Made by a program: the position numbers and the translations under genes. 64,000 nucleotides of DNA from NCBI GenBank assembly GCA_017512745.1, contig JAFWEV010000098.1:81934-145933 (forward strand), in the 5' to 3' direction. This DNA comes from Oscillospiraceae bacterium. GTDB taxonomy: Bacteria > Bacillota > Clostridia > Oscillospirales > Ruminococcaceae. Positions 32,394 to 40,491 of the stretch are shown here, in pieces (within the stretch, counting starts at the first letter, position 1; every line of letters begins with the position of its first letter). The notes beneath the pieces are model-generated. The model was not told the DNA's origin. It saw nothing but the letters and a program-made list of their open reading frames with translations, and searched no databases.

Positions 32394-34178
32394 ATGGAAA
32401 ACGTTATCAAAGGCAGAATATGGCGCCTCGGGGACGATATCGATACCGATGTCATCATGATGACAAAATATCTCGGACTCCCGACCTTGGAAGAAATGGT
32501 GCCCCATCTGTTTGAGCCTCTGAGGCCCGAACTGGCAGCGCAGCTGCGCGCAGGGGATATCATCGTCGGCGGCAAGAATTTCGGATGCGGATCTTCAAGA
32601 GAAGCGGCTGCCTCCGTGCTCAAAACGGTCGGCATCAGCTGCATCATAGCTAAGTCTTTCGCAAAGATATTTTTCCGCAACGCGCTCAACAACGGACTGC
32701 TCCTCATTGAGTGCAAGGACCTCTTTGAGAACTGTGAAGAAGGAGATATCGCGGAAGTCCATGTAAATGACTGCGTCATATGCAACGGGAAGAAGTACAG
32801 CATCCCTGCGATCGACGAGGGAATACGCCAGATACTAGAGGACGGCGGACTGGTAGAACATATGCGCCGTTCCGACAAGACGGACATAAAGGATGAGACA
32901 AAGGAAAAACCGTGGATCGGCAAACATCATCCCGGACGGACGATGGCTCAGCAGCTGATAATCAATAATATAGGCTTCGACTGTAAACCCGGAGACATGG
33001 TGACAGTCAATGTCGATAAGGCCATCCTTCACGACATTTATGTGCCGTATATCTTCAATCAGTTCCGCGATATGGGATTCGACAGGGTGTACAACAAGAA
33101 GAAGTGTATCCTGATGATGGATCACATGTATCCGAACTGCAACTACGACGATCCGCGCTGCTACCGATACGGGAACCGGTTTGAGGACGAGTACGGGATC
33201 ATCGTCCACCGCAATGACGGCATATGCCATCAGGTGGTCAAAGACAAAAAATATGCGGAACCGGGCAGCATAGTGTTCGGAACCGATTCCCACACGACGA
33301 CATACGGGGCCTTCGGGTCGTTCGCGACAGGCGTAGGCTACACTGAAATGGCATCGATCATCGGAACGGGCAAACTGTGGATCCGTGTGCCCTCGTCCAT
33401 TAAGGTTGTTGTTAACGGTAAGCTGCCGAAGGGCGTCTATGCAAAGGATGTCATCCTTCGCGTACTCGGTGACATAAAAGCAGACGGAGCGGTCTACAAG
33501 GCCCTCGAATTCACCGGCTCCACATTCGATGAGATGAGCATAAGCTCCCGCATGTCCATAGCGAACATGTCCGTGGAGTGCGGAGCCAAGGTCGCTCTCT
33601 TCGAGCCGAACGACGCGATAGCGGAGATGTTCGGTATTGACCGCAAGGAACTCGACTGGCTGCGCGTGGGCGAGGACGAGTGCTACGAGCGAGTGCTCGA
33701 ATACCGCGCCGAGGACCTGGTCCCCGTGATGGCCTGTCCGCCCAAAGTGGACAACGTCCATCCCGTAAGCGAAGTAGAAGGCACACCCGTGAATCAGGTA
33801 TTTATCGGGTCCTGCACAAACGGAAGGATCGAGGATCTGGAGGCTGCGGCGGAGATACTCAAAGGCAAACATGTTGCTCCGTTCGTGAAATTCCTTGTAA
33901 CACCGGCTTCAAGGGAAGTCTATGAAGAAGCTGAGAAAAAGGGATTGCTCAAGATATTCATCCGTGCCGGAGCGATGATCACTCATCCGTACTGCTCGCT
34001 GTGTCAGGGACGCAACGGCGGTGTTGTCAGCGCGGGAGAAGTCGTCATAGGCACTCATAACCGCAATTTCCGCGGAAGAATGGGAAGCCCCGAAGCGCGC
34101 ACATATCTCGCGAGTCCCGCTGTGGCTGCGGCGAGCGCGCTGTGCGGAAAGATCACCGATCCGCGGACACTGGAATAG
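32394..34178 (+). CDS. LeuD-LeuC fusion: single-chain aconitase-type hydro-lyase with N-terminal swivel domain
   Basis: A 594-residue chain. Residues 1-160 are a LeuD-type swivel domain (GDDIDTDVIMMTKYL; GGKNFGCGSSREAAASVL; AKSFAKIFFRNALNNG). Residues about 170-594 are a complete LeuC-type catalytic part (VFGTDSHTTTYGAFGSFATGVGYTEMA; GSCTNGRIEDLEAAAE; cluster cysteines in CTNG and PYCSLCQG; NRNFRGRMGSPEARTYLASP). The order, swivel first, matches AcnB rather than AcnA, but the AcnB HEAT-like domain is missing. The reading frame is continuous through the junction near base 32880. Substrate unknown. Confidence 0.9.
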   Translation: MENVIKGRIWRLGDDIDTDVIMMTKYLGLPTLEEMVPHLFEPLRPELAAQLRAGDIIVGGKNFGCGSSREAAASVLKTVGISCIIAKSFAKIFFRNALNNGLLLIECKDLFENCEEGDIAEVHVNDCVICNGKKYSIPAIDEGIRQILEDGGLVEHMRRSDKTDIKDETKEKPWIGKHHPGRTMAQQLIINNIGFDCKPGDMVTVNVDKAILHDIYVPYIFNQFRDMGFDRVYNKKKCILMMDHMYPNCNYDDPRCYRYGNRFEDEYGIIVHRNDGICHQVVKDKKYAEPGSIVFGTDSHTTTYGAFGSFATGVGYTEMASIIGTGKLWIRVPSSIKVVVNGKLPKGVYAKDVILRVLGDIKADGAVYKALEFTGSTFDEMSISSRMSIANMSVECGAKVALFEPNDAIAEMFGIDRKELDWLRVGEDECYERVLEYRAEDLVPVMACPPKVDNVHPVSEVEGTPVNQVFIGSCTNGRIEDLEAAAEILKGKHVAPFVKFLVTPASREVYEEAEKKGLLKIFIRAGAMITHPYCSLCQGRNGGVVSAGEVVIGTHNRNFRGRMGSPEARTYLASPAVAAASALCGKITDPRTLE

Positions 34179-34236
34179 TCAACATACCGGCAGGTGTGCC
34201 GGACAAACAATAAATCAAAACGTATAAGGAGGAACT

Positions 34237-35154
34237 ATGATCAAACGGGAAGTAATTGAGGAAGCCCTGTTTGAGGCGTGCAGAAGAGGTACTACCGTTA
34301 TCTCCAAGGACGTTGAACAGGCTTTCGTAAGGGCGATCGAGAAAGAGACGAATCCCGCCGCGAAGAAGGGATTTGAGACGACACTGAGCAGCCTGCACAA
34401 ATCAATAGAGCGTGACATAGTCATATGCTGTGATACAGGCTGGCCGCTGTATTTCTTCAAGATCGGCGATCAGTGCGAAATAGAAGGCGGCGTCTCCTCA
34501 CTGCGCGAAGCAGCGGAACACGCTGTAGCGCGCGCCACACGCGAGGGACATCTCCGCGCGACGATGAAACATCCGATCAGCGGATATGATCCGGGCAACA
34601 ACGTCGGACTGAATGCTCCGATCATTGAGATGAAGTTCGTTCCCGGCGACGGATTCGAGGCCACATTCTGCGCCAAGGGCGGCGGAAGCGAATGCTTCGG
34701 CGGAACACGCCAGAAGGTCATCGCATTTGCCGACGGACTCAAAGCTCATGAGAAGTGCATCCTCGACTGGTACGCGGAAGCAGCGTGGCAGGGAGCTGTA
34801 TGTCCTCCATGTGTCATCGGAATCGGCATAGGCGGCACGGCAAATGAGTCGGCCAACCTCGCAAAGCAGGCTGCAGCGCTCAGAGCCGTCGGTTCGCACA
34901 ACCCGGATCCCACATTCAGAAAGATGGAAGAGGATCTGTATGACGCGATCAACGGTCTGAACATCGGTATCATGGGTGTCGGCGGCGATACTTCGGTATT
35001 CGCGGTCAATGTAGAGTATGCGTTCACACATCTCGACGGAATCATCCTCTCCATGGCATGCAACTGCATGGTCGCCAGAAGAGGTACTATGAGAGTCAAC
35101 GCGGACAATACAATGCTCCCGCTCGACAACGCCATGTGGTTCGGCGACAGATAA
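34237..35154 (+). CDS. tartrate dehydratase/class I fumarase-type alpha subunit, copy 2
   Basis: A second [4Fe-4S] alpha subunit (305 residues), clearly divergent from copy 1. Cysteine regions are VICCDTGWPLYFF, ATFCAKGGGSECFGG and QGAVCPPCVIGIGIGGTANE. The GGGSE motif and GVGGDTSVFAVNVEYA are more like true fumarase/mesaconase alpha subunits than copy 1. AAGGAGG lies 6 bases before the ATG. The partner beta subunit follows after 12 bases. The pair may act on a different dicarboxylate from copy 1. Confidence 0.92.
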   Translation: MIKREVIEEALFEACRRGTTVISKDVEQAFVRAIEKETNPAAKKGFETTLSSLHKSIERDIVICCDTGWPLYFFKIGDQCEIEGGVSSLREAAEHAVARATREGHLRATMKHPISGYDPGNNVGLNAPIIEMKFVPGDGFEATFCAKGGGSECFGGTRQKVIAFADGLKAHEKCILDWYAEAAWQGAVCPPCVIGIGIGGTANESANLAKQAAALRAVGSHNPDPTFRKMEEDLYDAINGLNIGIMGVGGDTSVFAVNVEYAFTHLDGIILSMACNCMVARRGTMRVNADNTMLPLDNAMWFGDR

Positions 35155-35166
35155 GGAGGAGATCTT

Positions 35167-35826
35167 ATGGAATACAGACTTAACATTCCGCTTAAGGATG
35201 AGGATGTAACAAAGTTAAAGATCGGTGATGTCGTATATCTCTCCGGTCCGATCTTCACATGCCGCTCAATGCTGCAGAAGAAAGTCCTGGACGAAGGTAT
35301 GCCGATGACGATCGATACGAAGAACAAGTACAATGTCATGTTCCAGACAGGCGTTGTCGTCGGAAAGCTTCCGGACGGCGGCTGGGATATGCGTTCCATC
35401 ATGCCGACATCGACGATCCGCTTTGAGAAATGGACCCCGCGCACGATCGAGCAGTGGGGCATCAAGATGATCCTCGGCAAGACCAGCGTCGGAGAAGCCG
35501 GAACGGAAGCGCTCAAGAAGTTCAAATGCGTTCACATCTGTCCGCAGTCCGTCAGCCCGAACGACTGGCTGGATACGCTCCATCTCGACGGTGTTGACCG
35601 TATCGAGGAACTCGGACTCATCGAGGCGACATGGAAGTTCACCGCGAAGGACTTCGGACCTTTCGTAGTCGACGCCGACTGTGAAGGAAACCATCTCTTC
35701 GACCAGAATCTCGAGAATATCAAGAGCAATCTCAAGAAAGCATATGAGAAGCTCGGTATCGACGAAGATATGAAGTTCACAAAACTGTACGGATTCCCGG
35801 ATGATGACCGGGCAATGTATACCTGA
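35167..35826 (+). CDS. tartrate dehydratase/class I fumarase-type beta subunit, copy 2
   Basis: A 219-residue beta subunit pairing with the preceding gene. Motifs are IGDVVYLSGPIFTCRSMLQKKVLDEG, MPTSTIRFEKWTPRTIEQWGIKMILGKTSVGEAG and WKFTAKDFGPFVVDADCEGNHLF. The start has AAGGAGG upstream, and the gene is followed by a GC-rich hairpin. It differs clearly from copy 1 in the C-terminal third. Confidence 0.92.
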   Translation: MEYRLNIPLKDEDVTKLKIGDVVYLSGPIFTCRSMLQKKVLDEGMPMTIDTKNKYNVMFQTGVVVGKLPDGGWDMRSIMPTSTIRFEKWTPRTIEQWGIKMILGKTSVGEAGTEALKKFKCVHICPQSVSPNDWLDTLHLDGVDRIEELGLIEATWKFTAKDFGPFVVDADCEGNHLFDQNLENIKSNLKKAYEKLGIDEDMKFTKLYGFPDDDRAMYT

Positions 35827-35839
35827 TAAGTAAATAACA

Positions 35840-35884
35840 GGGCTGCGGCCGCATGCAAGGGATGACCCTGCGCGGCTGCGGCCC
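35840..35884 (+). terminator. GC-rich hairpin between ttdB2 and the aldolase gene
   Basis: Arms 35840-35852 and 35872-35884 pair over 13 bases using two G-U pairs in RNA. CGTATTTCTTAA follows. It is a likely attenuator or partial terminator, as the next ribosome binding site follows 20 bases on. Confidence 0.6.
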
Positions 35885-35915
35885 CGTATTTCTTAATGAC
35901 GTTAAGGAGGCAGAT

Positions 35916-36836
35916 ATGCAGGACAGGAAATTTGCAGGGATATTCCCGTATCTTGTTTCCCCGGTCGATGAGGACGGCACCGTGCGCGAAGAAGTATTGC
36001 GTGCGCTGGTTGACCATCTTATAGATTTCGGAGTGCACGGACTGGTGCCGCTCGGCAGCACGGGAGAATTTTTCTATCTCGACTGGGAGCAGAGAAAGAG
36101 GATCGTCGAGATCGTGCTCGATGAGACCGCGGGGCGTGTACCGGTCATACCCGGTGTGGCGTCGGGATCGGTAAACGACGCGGTGCATCAGGTGGAATAT
36201 TACAACAGTCTGCACGTCGACGGCATACTGTCTGTTCTCAACGTCTATTTCCCGCTCGGACAGAACGGGATATACACTTACTTCAAAGCGGTGGCTGAGG
36301 CATCCGAGTCGCCGGTAGTACTCTACAACAATCCGAAATTCACGGGATTCGAGATAGAGAATGAGACGCTGCTGAGACTGTCGGAGCTTCCGATGGTACA
36401 ATATTATAAAGACGCTTCGGCCAACACCGGAAGACTGTTTGAACTCAGCAACAAACTGCATGGCAGGATGGGAATATTCAGCGCGTCCGCACATGTGCCG
36501 GTATTCGTCATGATGATGGGCGGCAGTGGCTGGATGGCAGGACCCGCCTGCGTGATCCCGAAACAGAGCGTCGCTCTTTACGAGCTCTGCAGGGATAAAA
36601 AATGGGATGAGGCCATGGCGCTTCAGCGAAAACTCTGGGGCATCAACAGCATATTCCAGAAATACGGGCTTGCTGCCTGTATAAAAGGAGCCTTGACCCT
36701 GCAGGGCTTCGATGTCGGAGAACCGGTCGCTCCGACAAAACGGCTCACTCCGGAAGGGTGGGAAGAGATCGGAAAAGTTCTGAAGGAAATGAAAGAAATA
36801 GAGGAGAGTCTGGAAAATGGAACTTGCAAAGAATAA
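35916..36836 (+). CDS. DapA/NanA-family aldolase or dehydratase
   Basis: A 306-residue TIM-barrel Schiff-base enzyme. Motifs are GLVPLGSTGEFFYL, VIPGVASGSVNDAV, VVLYNNPKFTGFEI (catalytic Tyr/Asn region) and the Schiff-base lysine in VQYYKDASANTGRL. The KDAS context differs from lysine-pathway DapA (usually KEAS or KEAT) and fits catabolic members such as 2-keto-3-deoxy acid aldolases or 5-keto-4-deoxyglucarate dehydratase. The ATG at 35916 has AAGGAGG 5 bases upstream. It overlaps the next gene by 20 bases. Confidence 0.9.
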   Translation: MQDRKFAGIFPYLVSPVDEDGTVREEVLRALVDHLIDFGVHGLVPLGSTGEFFYLDWEQRKRIVEIVLDETAGRVPVIPGVASGSVNDAVHQVEYYNSLHVDGILSVLNVYFPLGQNGIYTYFKAVAEASESPVVLYNNPKFTGFEIENETLLRLSELPMVQYYKDASANTGRLFELSNKLHGRMGIFSASAHVPVFVMMMGGSGWMAGPACVIPKQSVALYELCRDKKWDEAMALQRKLWGINSIFQKYGLAACIKGALTLQGFDVGEPVAPTKRLTPEGWEEIGKVLKEMKEIEESLENGTCKE

Positions 36837-37923
36837 AAAGCTGTGCTGCGGATGCGGAGCATGTGCCGAGATATGCCCGATGCAGGCTATAACCATGAAG
36901 CCTGATGAGGAGGGGTTCCTGTATCCTGTAATTGACGAGGATATCTGTATCGAATGCGGACTCTGCGAGAGCAGATGCCACGAACTTATGCCCGCGGGAA
37001 GCGATTTCGTCCGCGGAGAACCTGTTTTCTATATAGCGCACAACAACGATGAGGAAGTGATCATGAAGTCGGCGTCCGGAGGAGCTTTCTCCGCGCTGTC
37101 CGATGTGATCCTCGCAGAAGGCGGAGTTGTTTACGGTGCTGTTTTCGACAAGGATTTCAATATTGTGCATGGGCGCGCGGAGACAACAGAAGAGCGCAAC
37201 CGCATGCGCAGTTCAAAATATGTTCAGAGCGTTGTGAGCAGCGAGATATATGCGCAGCTCAAAGAGGACCTCGAGGCCGGACGCAAAGTGCTGTTTACCG
37301 GCACTCCGTGCCAGATAGCCGGCGTGCAGACGTTCCTTGACAGGGATTACGACAACCTCATACTCTGCGACGTCATATGCCATAGCGTGCCGAGCCCGCT
37401 GATGTGGCGTGAGTATCTGAAGATGCTCGAGGACGAGAACGGTGGAAAGATCACTTATGTCAACTTCCGCGACAAGACCGAAGGATGGCAGCGCGCCAGC
37501 ACATTCAAGGGCTTCCGCTATAAGATTGATGACGGTGAGCTCAAGAAGGACGACCGTTTCTACAGGCTGTTCTTCGGATGGAAGACGATAGCGCGTCCCT
37601 CATGTTCTGCGTGCAAGTACGCTCAGGTGAACCGCCCGAGCGACATAACAATCGCGGATTACTGGGGCGTGGAGAGATTCGCGCCGGACTGGAAGGATTT
37701 CTACGGCGTGTCGTTCATCCTGACGACCTCTCAGAAAGGCGTTGATCTGCTCAATGCATGCAAGGATACGATGCGTTTCGAGCAGAGAGATCCATCCGAA
37801 CAGATCTCGGAAAACCACAGGCTCAGAGGACCGATGGGCATCCTCGAGGAAGAGAGGGAAGCCTTCTGGAAGGACTATCAGGAGAAGGGATTCGTATACG
37901 CGCTCGGCACAATGCCGCTCTGA
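36817..37923 (+). CDS. FrhB-like iron-sulfur protein (coenzyme F420 hydrogenase/dehydrogenase beta family)
   Basis: A 368-residue protein. The N-terminus carries two 4Fe-4S ferredoxin motifs (CCGCGACAEICP and CIECGLCESRCHE). The FrhB N- and C-terminal domains follow (SASGGAFSALSDVILAEGGVVYGAVFD; KVLFTGTPCQIAGVQTFL; SCSACKYAQVNRPSDITIADYWG). In non-F420 anaerobes this family is a flavin/ferredoxin-linked oxidoreductase of mostly unknown substrate. It overlaps the aldolase gene by 20 bases and precedes an AEC transporter by 16 bases, so it belongs to the acid catabolic unit, perhaps as the redox partner. Confidence 0.88.
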   Translation: MELAKNKKLCCGCGACAEICPMQAITMKPDEEGFLYPVIDEDICIECGLCESRCHELMPAGSDFVRGEPVFYIAHNNDEEVIMKSASGGAFSALSDVILAEGGVVYGAVFDKDFNIVHGRAETTEERNRMRSSKYVQSVVSSEIYAQLKEDLEAGRKVLFTGTPCQIAGVQTFLDRDYDNLILCDVICHSVPSPLMWREYLKMLEDENGGKITYVNFRDKTEGWQRASTFKGFRYKIDDGELKKDDRFYRLFFGWKTIARPSCSACKYAQVNRPSDITIADYWGVERFAPDWKDFYGVSFILTTSQKGVDLLNACKDTMRFEQRDPSEQISENHRLRGPMGILEEEREAFWKDYQEKGFVYALGTMPL

Positions 37924-37939
37924 GAAATAAGGGGACGGT

Positions 37940-38878
37940 ATGGATAATTTTCTTATCGCATTCAACGCGGTACTGCCCTTTATAATCTACCTGGCACTTG
38001 GGTACTATATCCGCGCATCGGGTATCGCAACGATCGATCTTCTGCGGGGAATGAACCAGATCTCGTATAAGATCCTCTTTCCGATCCTGCTGTTTTACAA
38101 TATCTATACAAGTGAGGGACTGCTGTCAGGAAACAGGGCGTTCATGCTCTATGTCGTGGCAGTCGTCACGGTTTTGTTTCTTGCGCTGTTCATCATTGTG
38201 CCGCGGGTCGAGAAAGACAATCCGAAACGCGGAACGCTCGTTCAGGGGATACTCAGGAGCAACATCACGCTGTTCTCTCTTCCGCTTGCGGAGAGCATTC
38301 TCGGAGACGAAGGCGTCGCCGTCGCATCTCTGCTGATCGCGTTTGTGATCGCGTTTTACAATGTTTATTCCGTGATAGCCTTCGAGACCTTCCGCGGCGG
38401 AAAAGCGTCGGTCGGAAAGGTCTTCATAGAAGTCCTCAAGAATCCTCTGCTTATCGGTGTCGCACTCGGTCTCGCGTTCAACCTGCTGCACATTCCGATA
38501 CCCGGAAATCTGCTGACGCCAATCGGGAAGGTCGCAGCTATGACGTCTCCGCTTGCACTGATAATTCTCGGAGGAACTCTCGAGTTCAGCGCAGCAAAAC
38601 AAAATCTGAAATATCTTGTCAGCGCCATCACGATCAAGATGGTGCTCCTGCCGATCATATGCGTTCCCATTGCACATGCGCTGGGATTCAGCCCTGCGGA
38701 GATATTCGGAGCCTACTGCCTGGTGGGTACTCCGATCGCAACCGGAACTTATGCTATGGCAGCAGGTTTGGGCGGTGACGCGGAACTCGCGGGACAGCTC
38801 GTCGTGTTCAGCACGGCGGTCTCGCTTTTCACCATCTTTCTCGGAGTCCTGGCCCTTAAGACGCTCGGATGGGTCTAG
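37940..38878 (+). CDS. AEC-family transporter, copy 2
   Basis: A 312-residue auxin efflux carrier family permease with about 10 helices (NFLIAFNAVLPFIIYLALGYYIRASG at the N-terminus; LRSNITLFSLPLAESILGDEGVAVASLLIAF; the second-half signature VGTPIATGTYAMAAGLGGDAEL). It is distinct from copy 1 at 26504. It probably carries an organic acid used or released by the neighbouring enzymes. GGGGACGG lies 5-10 bases before the ATG. Confidence 0.9.
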   Translation: MDNFLIAFNAVLPFIIYLALGYYIRASGIATIDLLRGMNQISYKILFPILLFYNIYTSEGLLSGNRAFMLYVVAVVTVLFLALFIIVPRVEKDNPKRGTLVQGILRSNITLFSLPLAESILGDEGVAVASLLIAFVIAFYNVYSVIAFETFRGGKASVGKVFIEVLKNPLLIGVALGLAFNLLHIPIPGNLLTPIGKVAAMTSPLALIILGGTLEFSAAKQNLKYLVSAITIKMVLLPIICVPIAHALGFSPAEIFGAYCLVGTPIATGTYAMAAGLGGDAELAGQLVVFSTAVSLFTIFLGVLALKTLGWV

Positions 38879-38932
38879 CAGGCCCTGAAGGCATTCACAC
38901 ATATACAAACGATCTTATACAGGGGGAAAAAC

Positions 38933-40441
38933 ATGAACATCAATGCTCTTCTTATGGATGACGCCGACAATGTCGTAACATGCGTGACTGAAGTCTCAAA
39001 AGGTGACGAGGTCTGCTACAGAAAGGGAACGGAGATCCTCTCAGTCACTGCTGAAGAAGATATTCCGTTCTGCCACAAGATCGCCCTTGCGGACCTCAAT
39101 GAGGGTGATGAAGTTATCAAGTACGGCGAACTTATCGGCCGTACGGTCAGAGCCATTCCGAAAGGACATCTCGTGAACCATGAGAACATCCTTAGCGTTC
39201 CGAGAGATTACGACAGTGAGCTGGTGGAGGAAGACGGAGCGGAAGCGGATTCCGCCGAAGCGGTCGTGACGGACGACGGCCTCAGCTTCTGGGGATACCG
39301 CAGAGCCGAAGGGCGTCCGGGTATCCGCAACCATGTTCTTATCCTTCCCACATGTGCTTGCGGAAGCGAGAGTTCCCGCATAGTCGCGTCACAGGTCCGC
39401 GGCGCGGTCAACATCATATTCAACACGGGATGCTCCGATGTGGCCGCCAATACCGCAATGAGCCAGAAAGTACTGACCGGATTCGCGTGCAACCCGAACG
39501 TGTACGGAGTGGTGATAATCGGTCTCGGATGCGAGACAGTGGGACACGACAAGCTCCGTGAAAAGATAAAGAAGATGACGTCCAAACCGGTGGTGTCATT
39601 CGGAATCCAGGACGAGGGCGGCACGCTTAAGACAATAGAAAAAGCCGTCCGCGCGGCGCGCGAGATGGCGGCTGAAGCCGGGATGCAGCAGAAGGAACTG
39701 TTCCCGATATCCGAGCTCTTCATGGGCATAGAGTGCGGCGGTTCCGACGCCACATCAGGTATAGCGTCCAATCCCGCCGTCGGAGAGCTGAGCGACAGAC
39801 TGGTCGATCTCGGCGCCACGACAATGATGAGTGAGAGCATTGAATGGATCGGAGGGGAACATGTTGTCGCCAAGAGAGCCGCAACGCCCAAGATCCACAA
39901 TGAGATAATTGAGGTATGCCGCGCGTATGAGGAACACCTCAAAGCCGCGGGACAGGACTGCCGCGCGGGACAGCCGACGCCGGGCAACAAGGCGGGAGGC
40001 CTCAGCACGCTGGACGAAAAGAGCCTTGGTTGTATCCGCAAGGGCGGCACGCGTCCGATCGTCGAAGTGATCGAGCAGGCGGCGAGACCGACAAAGCGCG
40101 GCGCCGTGGTCATGGACACTGCAGGTTATGACATCTCCTCGGTGACGAGCATGGTCGCAGGAGGATGCCAGGTCGTCATATTCACGACAGGACGCGGCAC
40201 GCCTACGGGCAATGCCATTGTTCCCGTGCTCAAGGTGACCGCAAACGGACGGACATATGAACGCATGGAGGACAATATGGATGTCGACCTCTCACCGATC
40301 GTCAGAGGAGAGAAGACGTATAAGGAGATGGGCGCCGAACTCGTCGGTGTCATCCACGACATAGCAAACGGAAAGCTTACCAAAGCCGAAGCATACGGTT
40401 TTTCCGATATCGCGGTAGATCACGTATGCCGTTTTGTATGA
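38933..40441 (+). CDS. altronate/galactarate dehydratase-type (UxaA family) hydro-lyase
   Basis: A 502-residue fusion of an N-terminal SAF domain (about 1-95) and the C-terminal UxaA/GarD domain, from WGYRRAEGRPGIRNHVLILPTCACGSESS through MGIECGGSDATSGIASNPAVG to VMDTAGYDISSVTSMVAGGCQVVIFTTGRGTPTGNAIVPVLKV. The family dehydrates sugar acids (altronate, galactarate) to 2-keto-3-deoxy products and needs a metal or iron-sulfur centre. With the DapA-family enzyme upstream it could form a dehydrate-then-cleave pair for an aldarate. It has GGGGGAAA before the ATG. Confidence 0.92.
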   Translation: MNINALLMDDADNVVTCVTEVSKGDEVCYRKGTEILSVTAEEDIPFCHKIALADLNEGDEVIKYGELIGRTVRAIPKGHLVNHENILSVPRDYDSELVEEDGAEADSAEAVVTDDGLSFWGYRRAEGRPGIRNHVLILPTCACGSESSRIVASQVRGAVNIIFNTGCSDVAANTAMSQKVLTGFACNPNVYGVVIIGLGCETVGHDKLREKIKKMTSKPVVSFGIQDEGGTLKTIEKAVRAAREMAAEAGMQQKELFPISELFMGIECGGSDATSGIASNPAVGELSDRLVDLGATTMMSESIEWIGGEHVVAKRAATPKIHNEIIEVCRAYEEHLKAAGQDCRAGQPTPGNKAGGLSTLDEKSLGCIRKGGTRPIVEVIEQAARPTKRGAVVMDTAGYDISSVTSMVAGGCQVVIFTTGRGTPTGNAIVPVLKVTANGRTYERMEDNMDVDLSPIVRGEKTYKEMGAELVGVIHDIANGKLTKAEAYGFSDIAVDHVCRFV

Positions 40442-40491
40442 GATAATATAAGCGACAGGAAAACCATTGTCCGATCGGAGACCGCAAACAG

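Noticed and set aside
32850..32950. Possible frameshift or misassembly joining leuD and leuC
   Set aside because: The frame is continuous through the junction, with no internal stop, no leftover ribosome binding site followed by a plausible start, and a natural linker rich in Lys/Asp. Read mapping would settle it, but I treat the fusion as real.
32835..33872. Open frame of 345 codons on the minus strand inside the LeuD-LeuC fusion
   Set aside because: Antisense shadow; the plus-strand protein has all family motifs.
35532..36896. Open frame of 454 codons on the minus strand across ttdB2 and the aldolase gene
   Set aside because: Antisense to two well-supported genes, with low-complexity His/Arg/Ser-rich translation and no start signal.
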